The translations under genes were made by a program, and so were the position numbers. Below are positions 34,644-44,077 of a stretch of 64,000 nt of DNA, piece by piece (the stretch's first letter is position 1; each line of letters opens with the position of its first letter). Origin of the DNA: SOJA01 sp964598485 (GTDB lineage: Archaea; Thermoproteota; Bathyarchaeia; Bathyarchaeales; Bathycorpusculaceae); NCBI GenBank assembly GCA_964598485.1, contig CAZRCD010000001.1:372001-436000 (forward strand). Reading direction: 5' to 3'. Under the pieces are notes generated by a model. The model had not been told where the DNA came from. It saw only the letters and a list, made by a program, of their open reading frames with translations, and made no database searches.

Positions 34644-35903
34644 TCATCCTATAAGTTGAGTGATCGCTTCTGCTCTTTTCTTGGTTCCGGCGAGATATTC
34701 AATCATCTCAAGCTCTAGATCAAGCCATTTTGCAAGTCCAACAGCCATATCCGCATTGTTTTTGAAGATGATTCTCAGATATGGAAGAATCTCTTTCGAG
34801 GCTCTGACGGCTGAAATGTGGCATTTACGCTTGATTTTGCGTCCGATCTTCAGCCGCATCGCACGTTCAGCCTTAGACCTAGACAACATTCGTATACGCT
34901 CAGGAAACTTAAACGGTATCCAACCACCAGCCTTAGTGTTCTGCCTCGCCATAGCCACGCCAGCAGTCATGAAGTCAATTACGTAGCGAGTGAAACTCCA
35001 GTTCTGAGTGGAGCGAATTCTACTACGATAAACGTCCGCAAGCGACAAAGCATCCATAGCTCTGACTAAGTCATGCGGATCAGTGAAGTGCGCTGGAACG
35101 TTTTCGTAAATCCATTCAAAAAGCATATCAATGTTAACATCAGCCATGTCAACTGCCCTTTTTGCGCCCATACAAGTTTTTCCGTAGATAATCATTCTCA
35201 GCACGGTGAAGATTTTCTCTTGCCTGTCGCGGTAACCAAGCCAAGAAACATCATCATAAGTTAGCTTCTTCTTGCCTTGAGCCAAAGCTTGAAAGTCATT
35301 GACTGCTGAGCGGACGTCACCCTGCGAACGTTGAGCAAAGAATTTTAACACGTTTTCTTCAACTTCAATTGCCTCACGCGAGCATATCCGTTTCAAATGC
35401 TTCATCACTTCGCTCGTTGGTGGCTTCTTAAACTCTATCAAAAGGCAGTAGTTGCGAAGAGTTGAAAAACGCGGGTTATAAGCGTTGTTAGCTATCAAAA
35501 CCACTGGACACTGCGCTGTCTTAACAATCCCAGTTATCGCTTTTACTCCACCTCTGTCTGCCGTACCCGTCAACCCATCCAACTCGTCAAGCAAAACAAT
35601 TCTCTTCCCACCAAACAGCGACCCATATTGCGAAGCTAACCCTGCAAAACGTTTCACGGCATCTTCTGTTCTGTAATCACTCGCGTTCTTCTCCACAAAC
35701 TCCATATGGAAATCGTTAGCCAAGGCTTCAACCGTAACAGTTTTCCCAATACCCGGCGGTCCATACAGAAAAACAGCCCTCTTTTTAGGGATGCCTTTTT
35801 CCCACGACTTCACCCAACTAACAAACTTTTGGATAGCATCCCTGTTGCCAACGACCTCGTTCAGAGATTTTGGCTTGTGCTCAACAACCCAAACAGCGTA
35901 CAC
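34644..35903 (-). CDS. rfcL: Replication factor C large subunit
   Basis: One subunit of the clamp loader that opens PCNA. The 419 residues include the Walker A GPPGIGKTVTVEAL, Walker B IVLLDELDGL, and the C-terminal collar helices. GTG 35903 is chosen because AGGTG lies 5 bases upstream. The longer frame to 35951 overlaps rfcS and has no support. The protein ends ITQLIG without the PCNA-binding motif often found at the end of archaeal large subunits. It lies 10 bases after rfcS in one operon. Confidence 0.95.
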   Translation of the reverse strand: MYAVWVVEHKPKSLNEVVGNRDAIQKFVSWVKSWEKGIPKKRAVFLYGPPGIGKTVTVEALANDFHMEFVEKNASDYRTEDAVKRFAGLASQYGSLFGGKRIVLLDELDGLTGTADRGGVKAITGIVKTAQCPVVLIANNAYNPRFSTLRNYCLLIEFKKPPTSEVMKHLKRICSREAIEVEENVLKFFAQRSQGDVRSAVNDFQALAQGKKKLTYDDVSWLGYRDRQEKIFTVLRMIIYGKTCMGAKRAVDMADVNIDMLFEWIYENVPAHFTDPHDLVRAMDALSLADVYRSRIRSTQNWSFTRYVIDFMTAGVAMARQNTKAGGWIPFKFPERIRMLSRSKAERAMRLKIGRKIKRKCHISAVRASKEILPYLRIIFKNNADMAVGLAKWLDLELEMIEYLAGTKKRAEAITQLIG

Positions 35904-35913
35904 ACTTTCGCAC

Positions 35914-36885
35914 CTAAATCTTCTTTCCCAATTCGTAGCCAGCTTCAACAAGTCTAGCTAAAAGTGCACTCAACTGAACCTCTTCATCAGAACCCTGAAC
36001 AAGCCTATAATCTATTTCACCCACGATGTCGGCAAGCTTTATCTTCCAAAGTTCCGGAATGTCTGACCTGAAAATTTCCGTGTGGATTTGACGAATTACG
36101 TCACTTCCCGCCACCCCGTATTTTCGAATCATGTTACGCAATTGCTTTCTCGCTTCTAAGAAATCACCATTCATGGCTATTTCTATCAATTTCCTTACGT
36201 CCGTAGGATTTGCCTTTCCAGCAATCGAATAAACAACCTTTGCATTGATAGGTTTATTCAGAGAGGCGGCTGCCTGTAAATTGTTTATCGCTCTTCTTAG
36301 GTCTCCACTACAAACTTCGAAAATAGCGCTCAAACCCTCGTCTAAAAGGTTCAATCCTTCCTTTTCAGCTATCAACCTCAAATAACGGTCTTGTTCTTCT
36401 CGTGGAAGATATGAAAAACGGAAGGGTGCACATCTTGATTGGATGGGTTCTATTATCTTTCCACTGTAGTTCGCGATTAGAATGAACCTGCATGTTTCCG
36501 TGTAACGTTCCATCGTCCGCCTCAACGCTTGCTGTGCATCAGAAGTCATGTTGTCCGCTTCATCCAAAATCATTATTTTAAACGGAATCTCACCAATAGA
36601 CCGAACCCTCGCAAAAGTCTTCACAGTTTCCCTAACCATGTTAATACCACGCGCATCACTTGCATTCAACTCCATAATGCGTTGTCTATAAGCGTCACCG
36701 TAAAGGTCTCTAGCCACACAAAGCGCAGCAGTAGTTTTTCCAGTTCCAGGTGGACCAGCAAAAATGCAGTGCGACACATTCCTTGATCTAACAAAACTTT
36801 TCAATCGTTCAACTATTTCTTTCTGGTTAACCATGTCACCCAGTGTTTTCGGTCTATACTTTTCAGCCCACATTTCAAAACTCAA
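35914..36885 (-). CDS. rfcS: Replication factor C small subunit
   Basis: Four copies join one large subunit to load PCNA at primer ends. The 323 residues start MSFEMWAEKYRPKTLGDMVN, then Walker A FAGPPGTGKTTAALC, Walker B IMILDEADNMT, the sensor 1 region and the SRC arginine motif QSRCAPFRFS. TTG 36885 is chosen because GGAGGAGG lies 9 bases before it. ATG 36873 would be 21 bases away. The gene leads an operon with rfcL. Confidence 0.96.
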   Translation of the reverse strand: MSFEMWAEKYRPKTLGDMVNQKEIVERLKSFVRSRNVSHCIFAGPPGTGKTTAALCVARDLYGDAYRQRIMELNASDARGINMVRETVKTFARVRSIGEIPFKIMILDEADNMTSDAQQALRRTMERYTETCRFILIANYSGKIIEPIQSRCAPFRFSYLPREEQDRYLRLIAEKEGLNLLDEGLSAIFEVCSGDLRRAINNLQAAASLNKPINAKVVYSIAGKANPTDVRKLIEIAMNGDFLEARKQLRNMIRKYGVAGSDVIRQIHTEIFRSDIPELWKIKLADIVGEIDYRLVQGSDEEVQLSALLARLVEAGYELGKKI

Positions 36886-37133
36886 CGATGCAAGCCTCCT
36901 CCATAGCATAATAAAGAAAACTGCTAATAAATGCTATTCAACACATACGCAAAAAGAAACTAGGTTGACACAACAATGATTTCTATCACAACTAATGGAC
37001 ACATAACATTTTCAGAACTTCCCACATCGTGTCCAATATGGTTATCACAGAGTTTAGATTCGCAAAGATTTCCAGTCCCCAGCAGAGGCAGTTCCTAGAA
37101 CAACGATTTAAGCTCATCAAAAAAAGAAAGAAG

Positions 37134-38384
37134 TTAGATACGGCCTAATGCTCGCATTGCATCGACAATTTTCCTAACTGCCGTAACATACGCAGCTGTT
37201 CGCATGTCTATTTGATGTTGCTGTGCAGTTTGGTAAACATCTTGGAAGGCTTTTGTCATCGCTTGTTTCAGTTTTTCATCGACCTCTTCGTCGCTCCAGT
37301 AGTATCCCATGCGGTTTTGAACCCATTCGAAATAGCTTACTGTGACGCCACCAGCATTAGCTAGAACATCCGGAATTACTTTGACACCCCTTTCATGCAG
37401 TATCTTGTCTGCTTCGGGAGTTGTCGGTCCGTTTGCCTCTTCAACTATAAGCTTTGCTTTAACGTCGTTCGCGTTATTTTCGGTTATTTGACCCTCTAAG
37501 GCTGCAGGAATGAGTATGTCACAGTCTACAGTGATTGGATCTGTAGTGCTTATTTCTTTGCTTCCTAGAAAACCTTTCACAGTGCGCATTTTGTCCTTAA
37601 ATTCTGCAAGTGCCAAAGGATTCATACCTTCAGGATCATATGCGCCACCTACAGAATCACTCACTGCCACGATTTTGCATCCCAATTCATGCAGATATTT
37701 AGCTATAGGTCGAGCAACGTTACCATATCCCTGCATGGAAACCCGCGCTCCTCTTAATGGTATGTTGAAAGCCTTAACGGCTTCCAATGTAGCGAAGAAT
37801 GCTCCGCGACCAGTTGCGGTTCCTCTTCCCCGAGAGCCGCCTATGCTCAAAGGTTTAGCAGTTATCACTCCAGGAAGACATTTCCCAGCAATCTTGCAGT
37901 ATTCATCAACAAACCAGCCCATAATCTGAGCATTTGTTCCCACATCAGGTGCAGGAATGTCTTGGTCTGGCCCAACAAACTTTGCTATCGCAGCAGCATA
38001 ACCTCTTGTCAGTCGTTCAAGTTCGCCTTGCGACATTTCTTTTGGATTACATGTGATTCCACCTTTGCCACCCCCATAAGGAACGCCAACAACACCGTTT
38101 TTTACACTCATCCAAAATGCCAATGATTTAACTTCGTCCAGACATACTCCCGGATGGTAGCGGATGCCACCTTTCGCTGGACCTCTGGATGTGTTATGTC
38201 GCACACGGTAGCCAGTGAATACCTTTATTTTGCCAGAATCCATTTTTACAGGAATCGAAACGATTACAATACGCTCTGGATTGCTTAAGACCTCTACAAT
38301 GTCAGGTTCTAAATTCAGCACAGCCGCCGCCTTCTTCAGTGGTTTTAACGCCTCTTCATATAAACTGCTTTTTTGTTCAGACAT
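37134..38384 (-). CDS. gdhA: Glutamate dehydrogenase
   Basis: It interconverts 2-oxoglutarate plus ammonia and glutamate with NAD(P)H. The 416 residues carry GPAKGGIRYHPG and GVPYGGGKGGIT, with the catalytic Lys residues, the ammonia-site DIPAPDVGTNA and the Rossmann domain RVSMQGYGNVARPIAKYL. Length and motifs match archaeal hexameric enzymes. A TATA-like GTTTAAAAGC lies about 60 bases before ATG 38384. With glnA it forms the ammonia-assimilation pair. Confidence 0.96.
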   Translation of the reverse strand: MSEQKSSLYEEALKPLKKAAAVLNLEPDIVEVLSNPERIVIVSIPVKMDSGKIKVFTGYRVRHNTSRGPAKGGIRYHPGVCLDEVKSLAFWMSVKNGVVGVPYGGGKGGITCNPKEMSQGELERLTRGYAAAIAKFVGPDQDIPAPDVGTNAQIMGWFVDEYCKIAGKCLPGVITAKPLSIGGSRGRGTATGRGAFFATLEAVKAFNIPLRGARVSMQGYGNVARPIAKYLHELGCKIVAVSDSVGGAYDPEGMNPLALAEFKDKMRTVKGFLGSKEISTTDPITVDCDILIPAALEGQITENNANDVKAKLIVEEANGPTTPEADKILHERGVKVIPDVLANAGGVTVSYFEWVQNRMGYYWSDEEVDEKLKQAMTKAFQDVYQTAQQHQIDMRTAAYVTAVRKIVDAMRALGRI

Positions 38385-38605
38385 GTTTCCACATCTTTAC
38401 GTTTGTAAACCGAATACGACAGAAATTAGCTTTTGCTTTTAAACATTACTTTCTGCACACTTAAATATCACCATGCAAACCGCTATTTCCCCCATTAACC
38501 CGCTCCTCCGTGTTAAGTTGGATTTCCCTGAACTTTTCTGTCACAATTTTTCGACTACAGTTTTTATATCTTACAGGCTTATAATTGCAGGAAGGAGAGA
38601 GAAAA

Positions 38606-39178
38606 ATGCAGGTGAAGAAGGTTTCATCAACCATTAAAAACTTGGATTTTAGTTTTGAAAATTCACTTGCGAAGATTGTTTCAAATAGGAATTGCCCAGA
38701 AATCAAGCTTGCCGGATTAAAGGTAGGTCCTTTTGAAGAAGGAAATGAATATGAAGTTAAATACTGGGTAGCCAGAGAACTTGTTAAGTCTGGAATTGCC
38801 CGTTTCAGAGAAGAAGAAATGTTAGACGCAGCTAAACTTTATAAAATTCAATGGAAAGAACGAGTTCAAACCACTAGGCAAATATCTAAATTACCAGAAG
38901 ATTTCTATCCGAAACTTCGAAGATTTTTAGTGGAATTAAAAGAGGAAATAACGAAAAAACCTGAGAAAATGCGAGAATACGAAAAAGTTGGGCAGTTGAC
39001 ACAAGATATTATAAATTCAAGATTAAAAAAAATTGTTTCACTTGCCTCAGCTCCAGCTCAAACGGAGCAAATTCTAAGAAAGTTTGCAAGGGAGGAAAGA
39101 TTTCTCTACGAAGAAATTTACAAGCTTGTCAGTGAATGGCGAATACACATACTCAAGAACAAGGAAGAAGAAAAATGA
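38606..39178 (+). CDS. gins23: GINS subunit, Gins23 type
   Basis: GINS joins Cdc45/GAN and MCM in the replicative CMG helicase. The 190 residues place the small beta domain first (LAGLKVGPFEEGNEYEVKYW), then the helical domain (LPEDFYPKLRRFLVELKEE). That B-then-A order defines the Psf2/Psf3-like Gins23 type. GGAGAGA precedes ATG 38606, which is preferred over TTG 38585. The stop overlaps the mcm start, the same pairing known from Sulfolobus. The partner Gins51 is at 45.4-46.0 kb. Confidence 0.88.
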   Translation: MQVKKVSSTIKNLDFSFENSLAKIVSNRNCPEIKLAGLKVGPFEEGNEYEVKYWVARELVKSGIARFREEEMLDAAKLYKIQWKERVQTTRQISKLPEDFYPKLRRFLVELKEEITKKPEKMREYEKVGQLTQDIINSRLKKIVSLASAPAQTEQILRKFAREERFLYEEIYKLVSEWRIHILKNKEEEK

Positions 39179-41217
39179 CGGAAGAGTTGGAAGTCATAGA
39201 CCCTCAAGAACACTTGCAAGACTTTTTCAAAACAGAGAAATACCGCCAGAGAATATCACAAATGGCAGTAGCAGCTAAAACGTCAATAATAGTTGATTTC
39301 GAAGACCTCTTGGCTTTTGACCAAGAGCTTGCAGAAGAAATTTTGAAAAACCCTGATGAGTATTTCAAACATGCCAACAACGCGGTATATGCACAATTGC
39401 GGATAGAAGACCCTGAATACGCTGAAAAAACAGAAACAGAAGCAGTAACGGTCAGAATTGTACGATTATTAGAAACTGCACAGCTGCGAAAACTTGGCTC
39501 AAAACACATCGGAAAACTCGTTATGGTTCAAGGAATAGTTGTCCGTTCAACACCAGTCCGCCCAATGGTCATGCAAGCAGCATTCAAATGCAAAAGATGC
39601 GGAACAATAACATACACAAAACAAACAGGCCCATTCTTAAGAGCCCCCTTCGCATGCAGCGACCCCTCATGCAGAAGAAAAGGCCCCTTCGACTTCATGC
39701 AAAAAGAAACAACATTCATAGACTCCCAAGACCTCCGAATTCAAGAAAGACCAGAAGACCTCCCACCCGGACAACTTCCACGCTCATTAAACGTCAAGCT
39801 CATTGGAAGCGAAATAGTCGACGCCGCAAGACCAGGCGACCACGTATCAATAGTTGGAACAGTTCAGGCAGTAGCACCAACACTCCCAACCGTTGGAAAA
39901 CTCCGCGCATTCATCCTGCATTTAGACGCCAACTCAATTGAGGTTCTAGGTAAAGAACCGGAAACAGTGCTTCCATCTCCAGAAGAAGAGGAGAAAATCC
40001 ATGAACTTGCAAAAGATCCGTGGATACATCGAAAAATCATTAGTTCAATTGCACCTTCGATATACGGATACGATCATGTGAAAGAAGCAATAATATATCT
40101 TCTTTTTGGCGGCGTGGGAAAAACGCTTCCGGACATAACAATAAGGGGAGAGCTAAACGTTCTTTTGATAGGAGACCCTGGAACAGCAAAATCCCAGATC
40201 CTGCAATATGTGGCAAGGCTTGCTCCTCGCGGACTATATACTTCTGGACGTGGAACGACAGCCGCAGGCTTAACAGCAGCAGTTATACGAGAGAGAAGAG
40301 GCGGAATGACTCTTGAAGCTGGAGCCCTTGTACTGGCTGATAAAGGAATTGCATGTATTGACGAAATGGATAAGATGCGTCCGGACGATAGAGTTGCAAT
40401 TCACGAGGCTATGGAGCAGCACACTGTTTCAATTGCAAAAGGCGGTATCGTCGCAACGCTTAACGCTAGAACAGCCATACTTGCAGCTGCAAACCCCGCG
40501 TTGGGAAGATATGAACCACACCGTACAGTGGCGGAAAACATCTCGTTACCGGTTACAATACTTTCAAGGTTCGACTTGATCTTCGTCCTAAGAGATGAGC
40601 CGAACAAAGAGGCAGACAGCAAAATGTCAGAGCACATCCTCGAAATTCACAGGAGAGGGTCAAGTCCCGTGGAACCACCAATCCCAACAGAACTTCTAAG
40701 AAAATACATAGGCTATGCCAAAGGAATAAAACCAGTACTAACAAAGGAAGCGATCCAACGTCTAAAAGACTTTTACATGGCTATGCGTTCAGCAAGCGAA
40801 ACCGAAGGTTCGCCAGTAGCTATAACTGCACGGCAACTGGAATCCCTTGTACGCACAGCAGAAGCAAGAGCACGCTTAGCCCTGAGAAAAAAGATTTCAA
40901 CAGAGGATGCAGAAGCAGCCATCGCTATAATGAATAGGTCCCTTGAAGAGGTTGGAATAGACGTCTCCTCATCCAAATTTGACATAGACCTTATAATGAC
41001 TGGAAAACCAAAAAGTCTAAGAGACAAGCTTCAAACGGTGCTTTCAACAATAATGGAGATGCAAAGGGAAACAGGGCTGGTTGAAAAAATTGCACTTCTA
41101 AACGAGCTAGAAACAAAATACAAAATCTCAATGGGTGAAGCGGAACGCCTCCTAGGACAATTACTGCGTGAAGGAACAGTTTTCGAGCCTAGAGAGGGGT
41201 ACCTAAAGAAAACCTAG
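39175..41217 (+). CDS. mcm: Replicative helicase MCM
   Basis: A hexameric 3'-5' helicase that unwinds the fork. The 680 residues begin with an N-terminal domain and a zinc finger (CKRCGTITYTK and CSDPSCRRKG), then the AAA core with Walker A LLIGDPGTAKSQIL, Walker B GIACIDEMDKM and the arginine finger LSRFDLIFVLRDE. The C-terminal winged helix runs from about residue 610. ATG 39175 overlaps the gins23 stop (ATGA). A longer frame from 39136 lies inside gins23 and is not supported. Confidence 0.97.
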   Translation: MTEELEVIDPQEHLQDFFKTEKYRQRISQMAVAAKTSIIVDFEDLLAFDQELAEEILKNPDEYFKHANNAVYAQLRIEDPEYAEKTETEAVTVRIVRLLETAQLRKLGSKHIGKLVMVQGIVVRSTPVRPMVMQAAFKCKRCGTITYTKQTGPFLRAPFACSDPSCRRKGPFDFMQKETTFIDSQDLRIQERPEDLPPGQLPRSLNVKLIGSEIVDAARPGDHVSIVGTVQAVAPTLPTVGKLRAFILHLDANSIEVLGKEPETVLPSPEEEEKIHELAKDPWIHRKIISSIAPSIYGYDHVKEAIIYLLFGGVGKTLPDITIRGELNVLLIGDPGTAKSQILQYVARLAPRGLYTSGRGTTAAGLTAAVIRERRGGMTLEAGALVLADKGIACIDEMDKMRPDDRVAIHEAMEQHTVSIAKGGIVATLNARTAILAAANPALGRYEPHRTVAENISLPVTILSRFDLIFVLRDEPNKEADSKMSEHILEIHRRGSSPVEPPIPTELLRKYIGYAKGIKPVLTKEAIQRLKDFYMAMRSASETEGSPVAITARQLESLVRTAEARARLALRKKISTEDAEAAIAIMNRSLEEVGIDVSSSKFDIDLIMTGKPKSLRDKLQTVLSTIMEMQRETGLVEKIALLNELETKYKISMGEAERLLGQLLREGTVFEPREGYLKKT

Positions 41218-41251
41218 ACTTGAGTTCGTCCGTAGAAAAAGAAGATAGTTG

Positions 41252-41810
41252 CTATTGCGCCGCCTCAATATTGGTTTTCTTGTAGTACTGAGCGTTTGAT
41301 GTGAACACTGTTATACCCACTGTTATGCCGACATCATTCAATGCTACGCTGTCAGGATTCATAATGTAGAGAACCATGGTTCAACCAGACTTCAGTGTTA
41401 AATCATCACTAGCTTGCTGGAAGGTTCGTGTAGCCCCCTGAATGGTGATGTTGAAGCTTGTACCAGTAATGTCAGTTTAGGTCACCTCTAAGTCGTCTGA
41501 AATTGTTATGTTGCTTGTTCTTCAGTAGTAAACGGTTTGCCACTCAGATTCCTGTCCGCGGACCGAAATCTTGTCAAGAACGACATCTTTTCCGCCAGTA
41601 TTTACAATGACTATTGCCGCTTGTGCCCATGAACCTGTGGTGTTAAACCAAACATGCTGCTTAGTCAAGAACAGTGATTCTTCCTGCACTCTTGTGGTGG
41701 TCACGTTTATAGCATAAAACGTTACAACAGTTGCAAGGAGCACTGAAACCACAAGGATTATCAATGTAGTCACTACGACGCTTAAACCTTTCTTTTCTTT
41801 AATAGATGCA
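41252..41810 (-). pseudogene. Type IV pilin/archaellin-like protein, three in-frame stops
   Basis: The frame carries a class III signal and pilin helix (KEKKGLSVVVTTLIILVVSV) and an Ig-like body. It is interrupted by TGA 41522-41524, TAA 41477-41479 and TGA 41381-41383, without any frameshift. Between them the pilin-like sequence continues: NITISDDLEV, TGTSFNITIQGATRTF, VLYIMNPDSVALNDVGITV and NAQYYKKTNIEAAQ. No start codon precedes the signal. Three stops argue against a single read error. It is dead, or uses a recoding for which there is no evidence. Confidence 0.8.
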
Positions 41811-42020
41811 TATATCCATCTCCAAACTTGATTTTACTAACATAAATGAAAAACAAGAGTAAGACGGTTTGCACGTCACAAAAGTTAACGCAATCTAACG
41901 ATTATTATTCATAGTTGATTGAAAGTTAGAACTTTACAAAAATATTGTAATTAAGTCTTAACGGTTAGTTTGGTTTTGTTTCGGAGAAAAACTAAAAAAT
42001 CATTCGCAGATAATACCTAG

Positions 42021-43130
42021 ATGACAAAGGCGTGTCTAATGGAAACTATCATGGTCGTTGTTGGCACTCGCCCAGAAATAATAAAAATGGCACCTATTGT
42101 CAGGGCTTTACAGGAAAGCAAAATCCCATTAATTTTTGTCCACTGCGGCCAACACTATGACTACAACATGTCCCAGCAGTTCATCGAAGAACTTGAACTC
42201 CCAACCCCAGATTACGCCTACAAACTCAAGGCATACTCGCAAGGGACACAAACCGCACGCATAATAATCCATATGGAACGGTTACTAAAGAAAACATCAC
42301 CCAAACTCGTCTTGGTCGAAGGAGACACAAACGGAGTACTGGCAACGGCTTTAGCAGCACTAGAACTGCAAATACCCGTAGGGCACGTCGAAGCTGGATT
42401 GAGAAGCTTTGATCTACGCATGCCAGAAGAACATAACAGACGTTTAACAGATCATGTATCCACTTACTTATTCGCACCAACTGAAATCGCTGAGAAAAAC
42501 TTGAAAAGAGAAAACGTTTGGGGCAAAATCTACGTTACGGGAAACACAGCCATAGACGCGGTGATTCAACACCTACCCATAGCTGAAAAGAAATCAAAAA
42601 TACTAGAATACATATATTTCAAAACATTTGTCCTAGCCACTGCCCATAGAGCAGAAAACGTAGACGACCTAACAGTTCTTATAAATTTCATGGAAACATT
42701 TGCGGAAGCCCCTATACCTGTGATTTACCCAATGCATCCAAGAACAAAAAAGAGACTTCAACAGAACAGAATCTACACTAAAATCAAAAAATCAAAAAAC
42801 ATACAGATTTTACCACCTCTCGGCTACTTAGATTTCTTAGTTTTAATGGAAAAGTGCGAAATAATAGTCACCGATTCTGGCGGCATACAAGAGGAAGCAA
42901 CAGCACCATGTATGAGAAAGCCAGTGTTAGTAATCCGACTTTCAACCGAAAGGCCAGAAGCCGTCAAATCAGGGTTCGCTGAAGTCGTAGGCACGGAAAA
43001 GCACAGAATACTAAAGGCTATAAAAAGAACATTAGAGCATCCACGGGAATTACCAAGAAAATCGCCATATGGAGATGGAAATGCCGCTGAAACAATTGTT
43101 AAGATAATTAAGGAAGAACTGGCGTTCTAA
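42021..43130 (+). CDS. wecB: UDP-N-acetylglucosamine 2-epimerase
   Basis: It converts UDP-GlcNAc to UDP-ManNAc for surface glycans. The 369 residues contain VVVGTRPEIIKMAPIVRAL, VEGDTNGVLATALAA, GHVEAGLRSFDLRMPEEHNR, ATAHRAENVDD and DSGGIQEEA, all family signatures, with the catalytic acids and His in place. Start ATG 42021 or ATG 42039. The sugar genes at 13-17.8 kb could supply and use its substrate. It stands alone after the dead pilin. Confidence 0.93.
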   Translation: MTKACLMETIMVVVGTRPEIIKMAPIVRALQESKIPLIFVHCGQHYDYNMSQQFIEELELPTPDYAYKLKAYSQGTQTARIIIHMERLLKKTSPKLVLVEGDTNGVLATALAALELQIPVGHVEAGLRSFDLRMPEEHNRRLTDHVSTYLFAPTEIAEKNLKRENVWGKIYVTGNTAIDAVIQHLPIAEKKSKILEYIYFKTFVLATAHRAENVDDLTVLINFMETFAEAPIPVIYPMHPRTKKRLQQNRIYTKIKKSKNIQILPPLGYLDFLVLMEKCEIIVTDSGGIQEEATAPCMRKPVLVIRLSTERPEAVKSGFAEVVGTEKHRILKAIKRTLEHPRELPRKSPYGDGNAAETIVKIIKEELAF

Positions 43131-43139
43131 CGTTTCTTT

Positions 43140-43913
43140 TCATGAAATATACGTTATTCTCTTATCCTCTTCTTTACGTATCTCCTCTGCTTGCAAGGCT
43201 CTTTTTTCCTCAATTTTCTGCAAACGCGTAATCATTTTGTCCGCTTTTTCAATTTCTTCATCCAAACCAGCTAGATCAATATTAAGGCTAAGCATCGTTT
43301 TCAACACCTCTAACACGCTTTTAGCAGCCTTTGGGTCAGGCAAATACCCACGGGTCTCACCTAAAAGACAAAGAGCATCAATCTTCTTGAAACGAGATAA
43401 ACCTAGAATTAAGCCAGCGGTGCCGACAATGGGATTCCCCATTGAACTCAACACGGCTCTGGCTTGCAATGCCTCGTTCAAAACTTCTTCATTTGTGGCA
43501 GCTGCAATAACTTTAGGCTTGTCCTTAACCTCCATTCGGTAGCCGCCTACCGTCACAATCATTTTCACGTTGTGCAGCGTGGCAAAATCTAATATGCAAT
43601 CGGAAATTTCATACTGACCTTCAATTGTCTGGGCTTGGCTGTCACCTGTGAAGAGAATAAGGTCGTTTCCTTCAGTTTGGTTTCTCAAGAAATAAAAAGT
43701 TCCACGTAAAAGCCTAACGCTTCCTTTCTTGTTCACAAGTACAAAATACGGAAAGTGAGGAGAATAGAGATAAGCAAACTTTTTGGCATCTAGTTTTTTA
43801 ATTAAATAGCGAGTGGCAATCTTACCTACAAGCCCCAAACCTGGAAGCCCTTCAATTAAAATAGGATTTTTTAACTCAACTTTCATGCGTTCTTTGATGA
43901 ACGTCTCTTTCAT
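43140..43913 (-). CDS. PAC2-family protein (proteasome assembly chaperone family)
   Basis: A 257-residue protein with PILIEGLPGLGLVGKIATRY at the start, then LILFTGDSQAQTIEGQYEIS and GNPIVGTAGLILGLSRF. This is the PAC2/ DUF75 type, related to proteasome assembly chaperone PbaB. The C terminus is a coiled coil. ATG 43913 overlaps the nop10 stop (GAATGA). It ends the run priS-gins51-L44e-S27e-aIF2a-nop10-PAC2, a gene order widespread in archaea. Confidence 0.9.
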   Translation of the reverse strand: MKETFIKERMKVELKNPILIEGLPGLGLVGKIATRYLIKKLDAKKFAYLYSPHFPYFVLVNKKGSVRLLRGTFYFLRNQTEGNDLILFTGDSQAQTIEGQYEISDCILDFATLHNVKMIVTVGGYRMEVKDKPKVIAAATNEEVLNEALQARAVLSSMGNPIVGTAGLILGLSRFKKIDALCLLGETRGYLPDPKAAKSVLEVLKTMLSLNIDLAGLDEEIEKADKMITRLQKIEEKRALQAEEIRKEEDKRITYIS

Positions 43914-44077
43914 TCTTTTGAACCTCTCTTAAGAGCCATCCTGTACTTAAGATACTTGTCATCAGGGGAAAATTTGGGTGGATGAGGCACCCGAACCTTT
44001 CCACCGCAATACGGGCAGCTATCTTTTCTCAAAGTATATTTTCTACAGCTTTCACATTTTCGTAAAAGCCAAACCAC
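43910..44077 (-). CDS. nop10: Ribosome biogenesis protein Nop10
   Basis: A 55-residue component of the H/ACA pseudouridylation complex, bound to Cbf5. It has LLRKCESCRKYTLRKDSCPY, a zinc knuckle, and RVPHPPKFSPDDKYLKYRMA, the hallmark motif. The start GTG 44077 shares its first base with the aIF2-alpha stop (TAGTG). The stop overlaps the PAC2 start. Confidence 0.95.
   Translation of the reverse strand: MVWLLRKCESCRKYTLRKDSCPYCGGKVRVPHPPKFSPDDKYLKYRMALKRGSKE

Noticed and set aside
36886..38606. Replication origin near rfcS and gins23
   Set aside because: Replication genes cluster here, but no Cdc6/Orc1 gene and no recognisable origin-recognition-box repeats were found.
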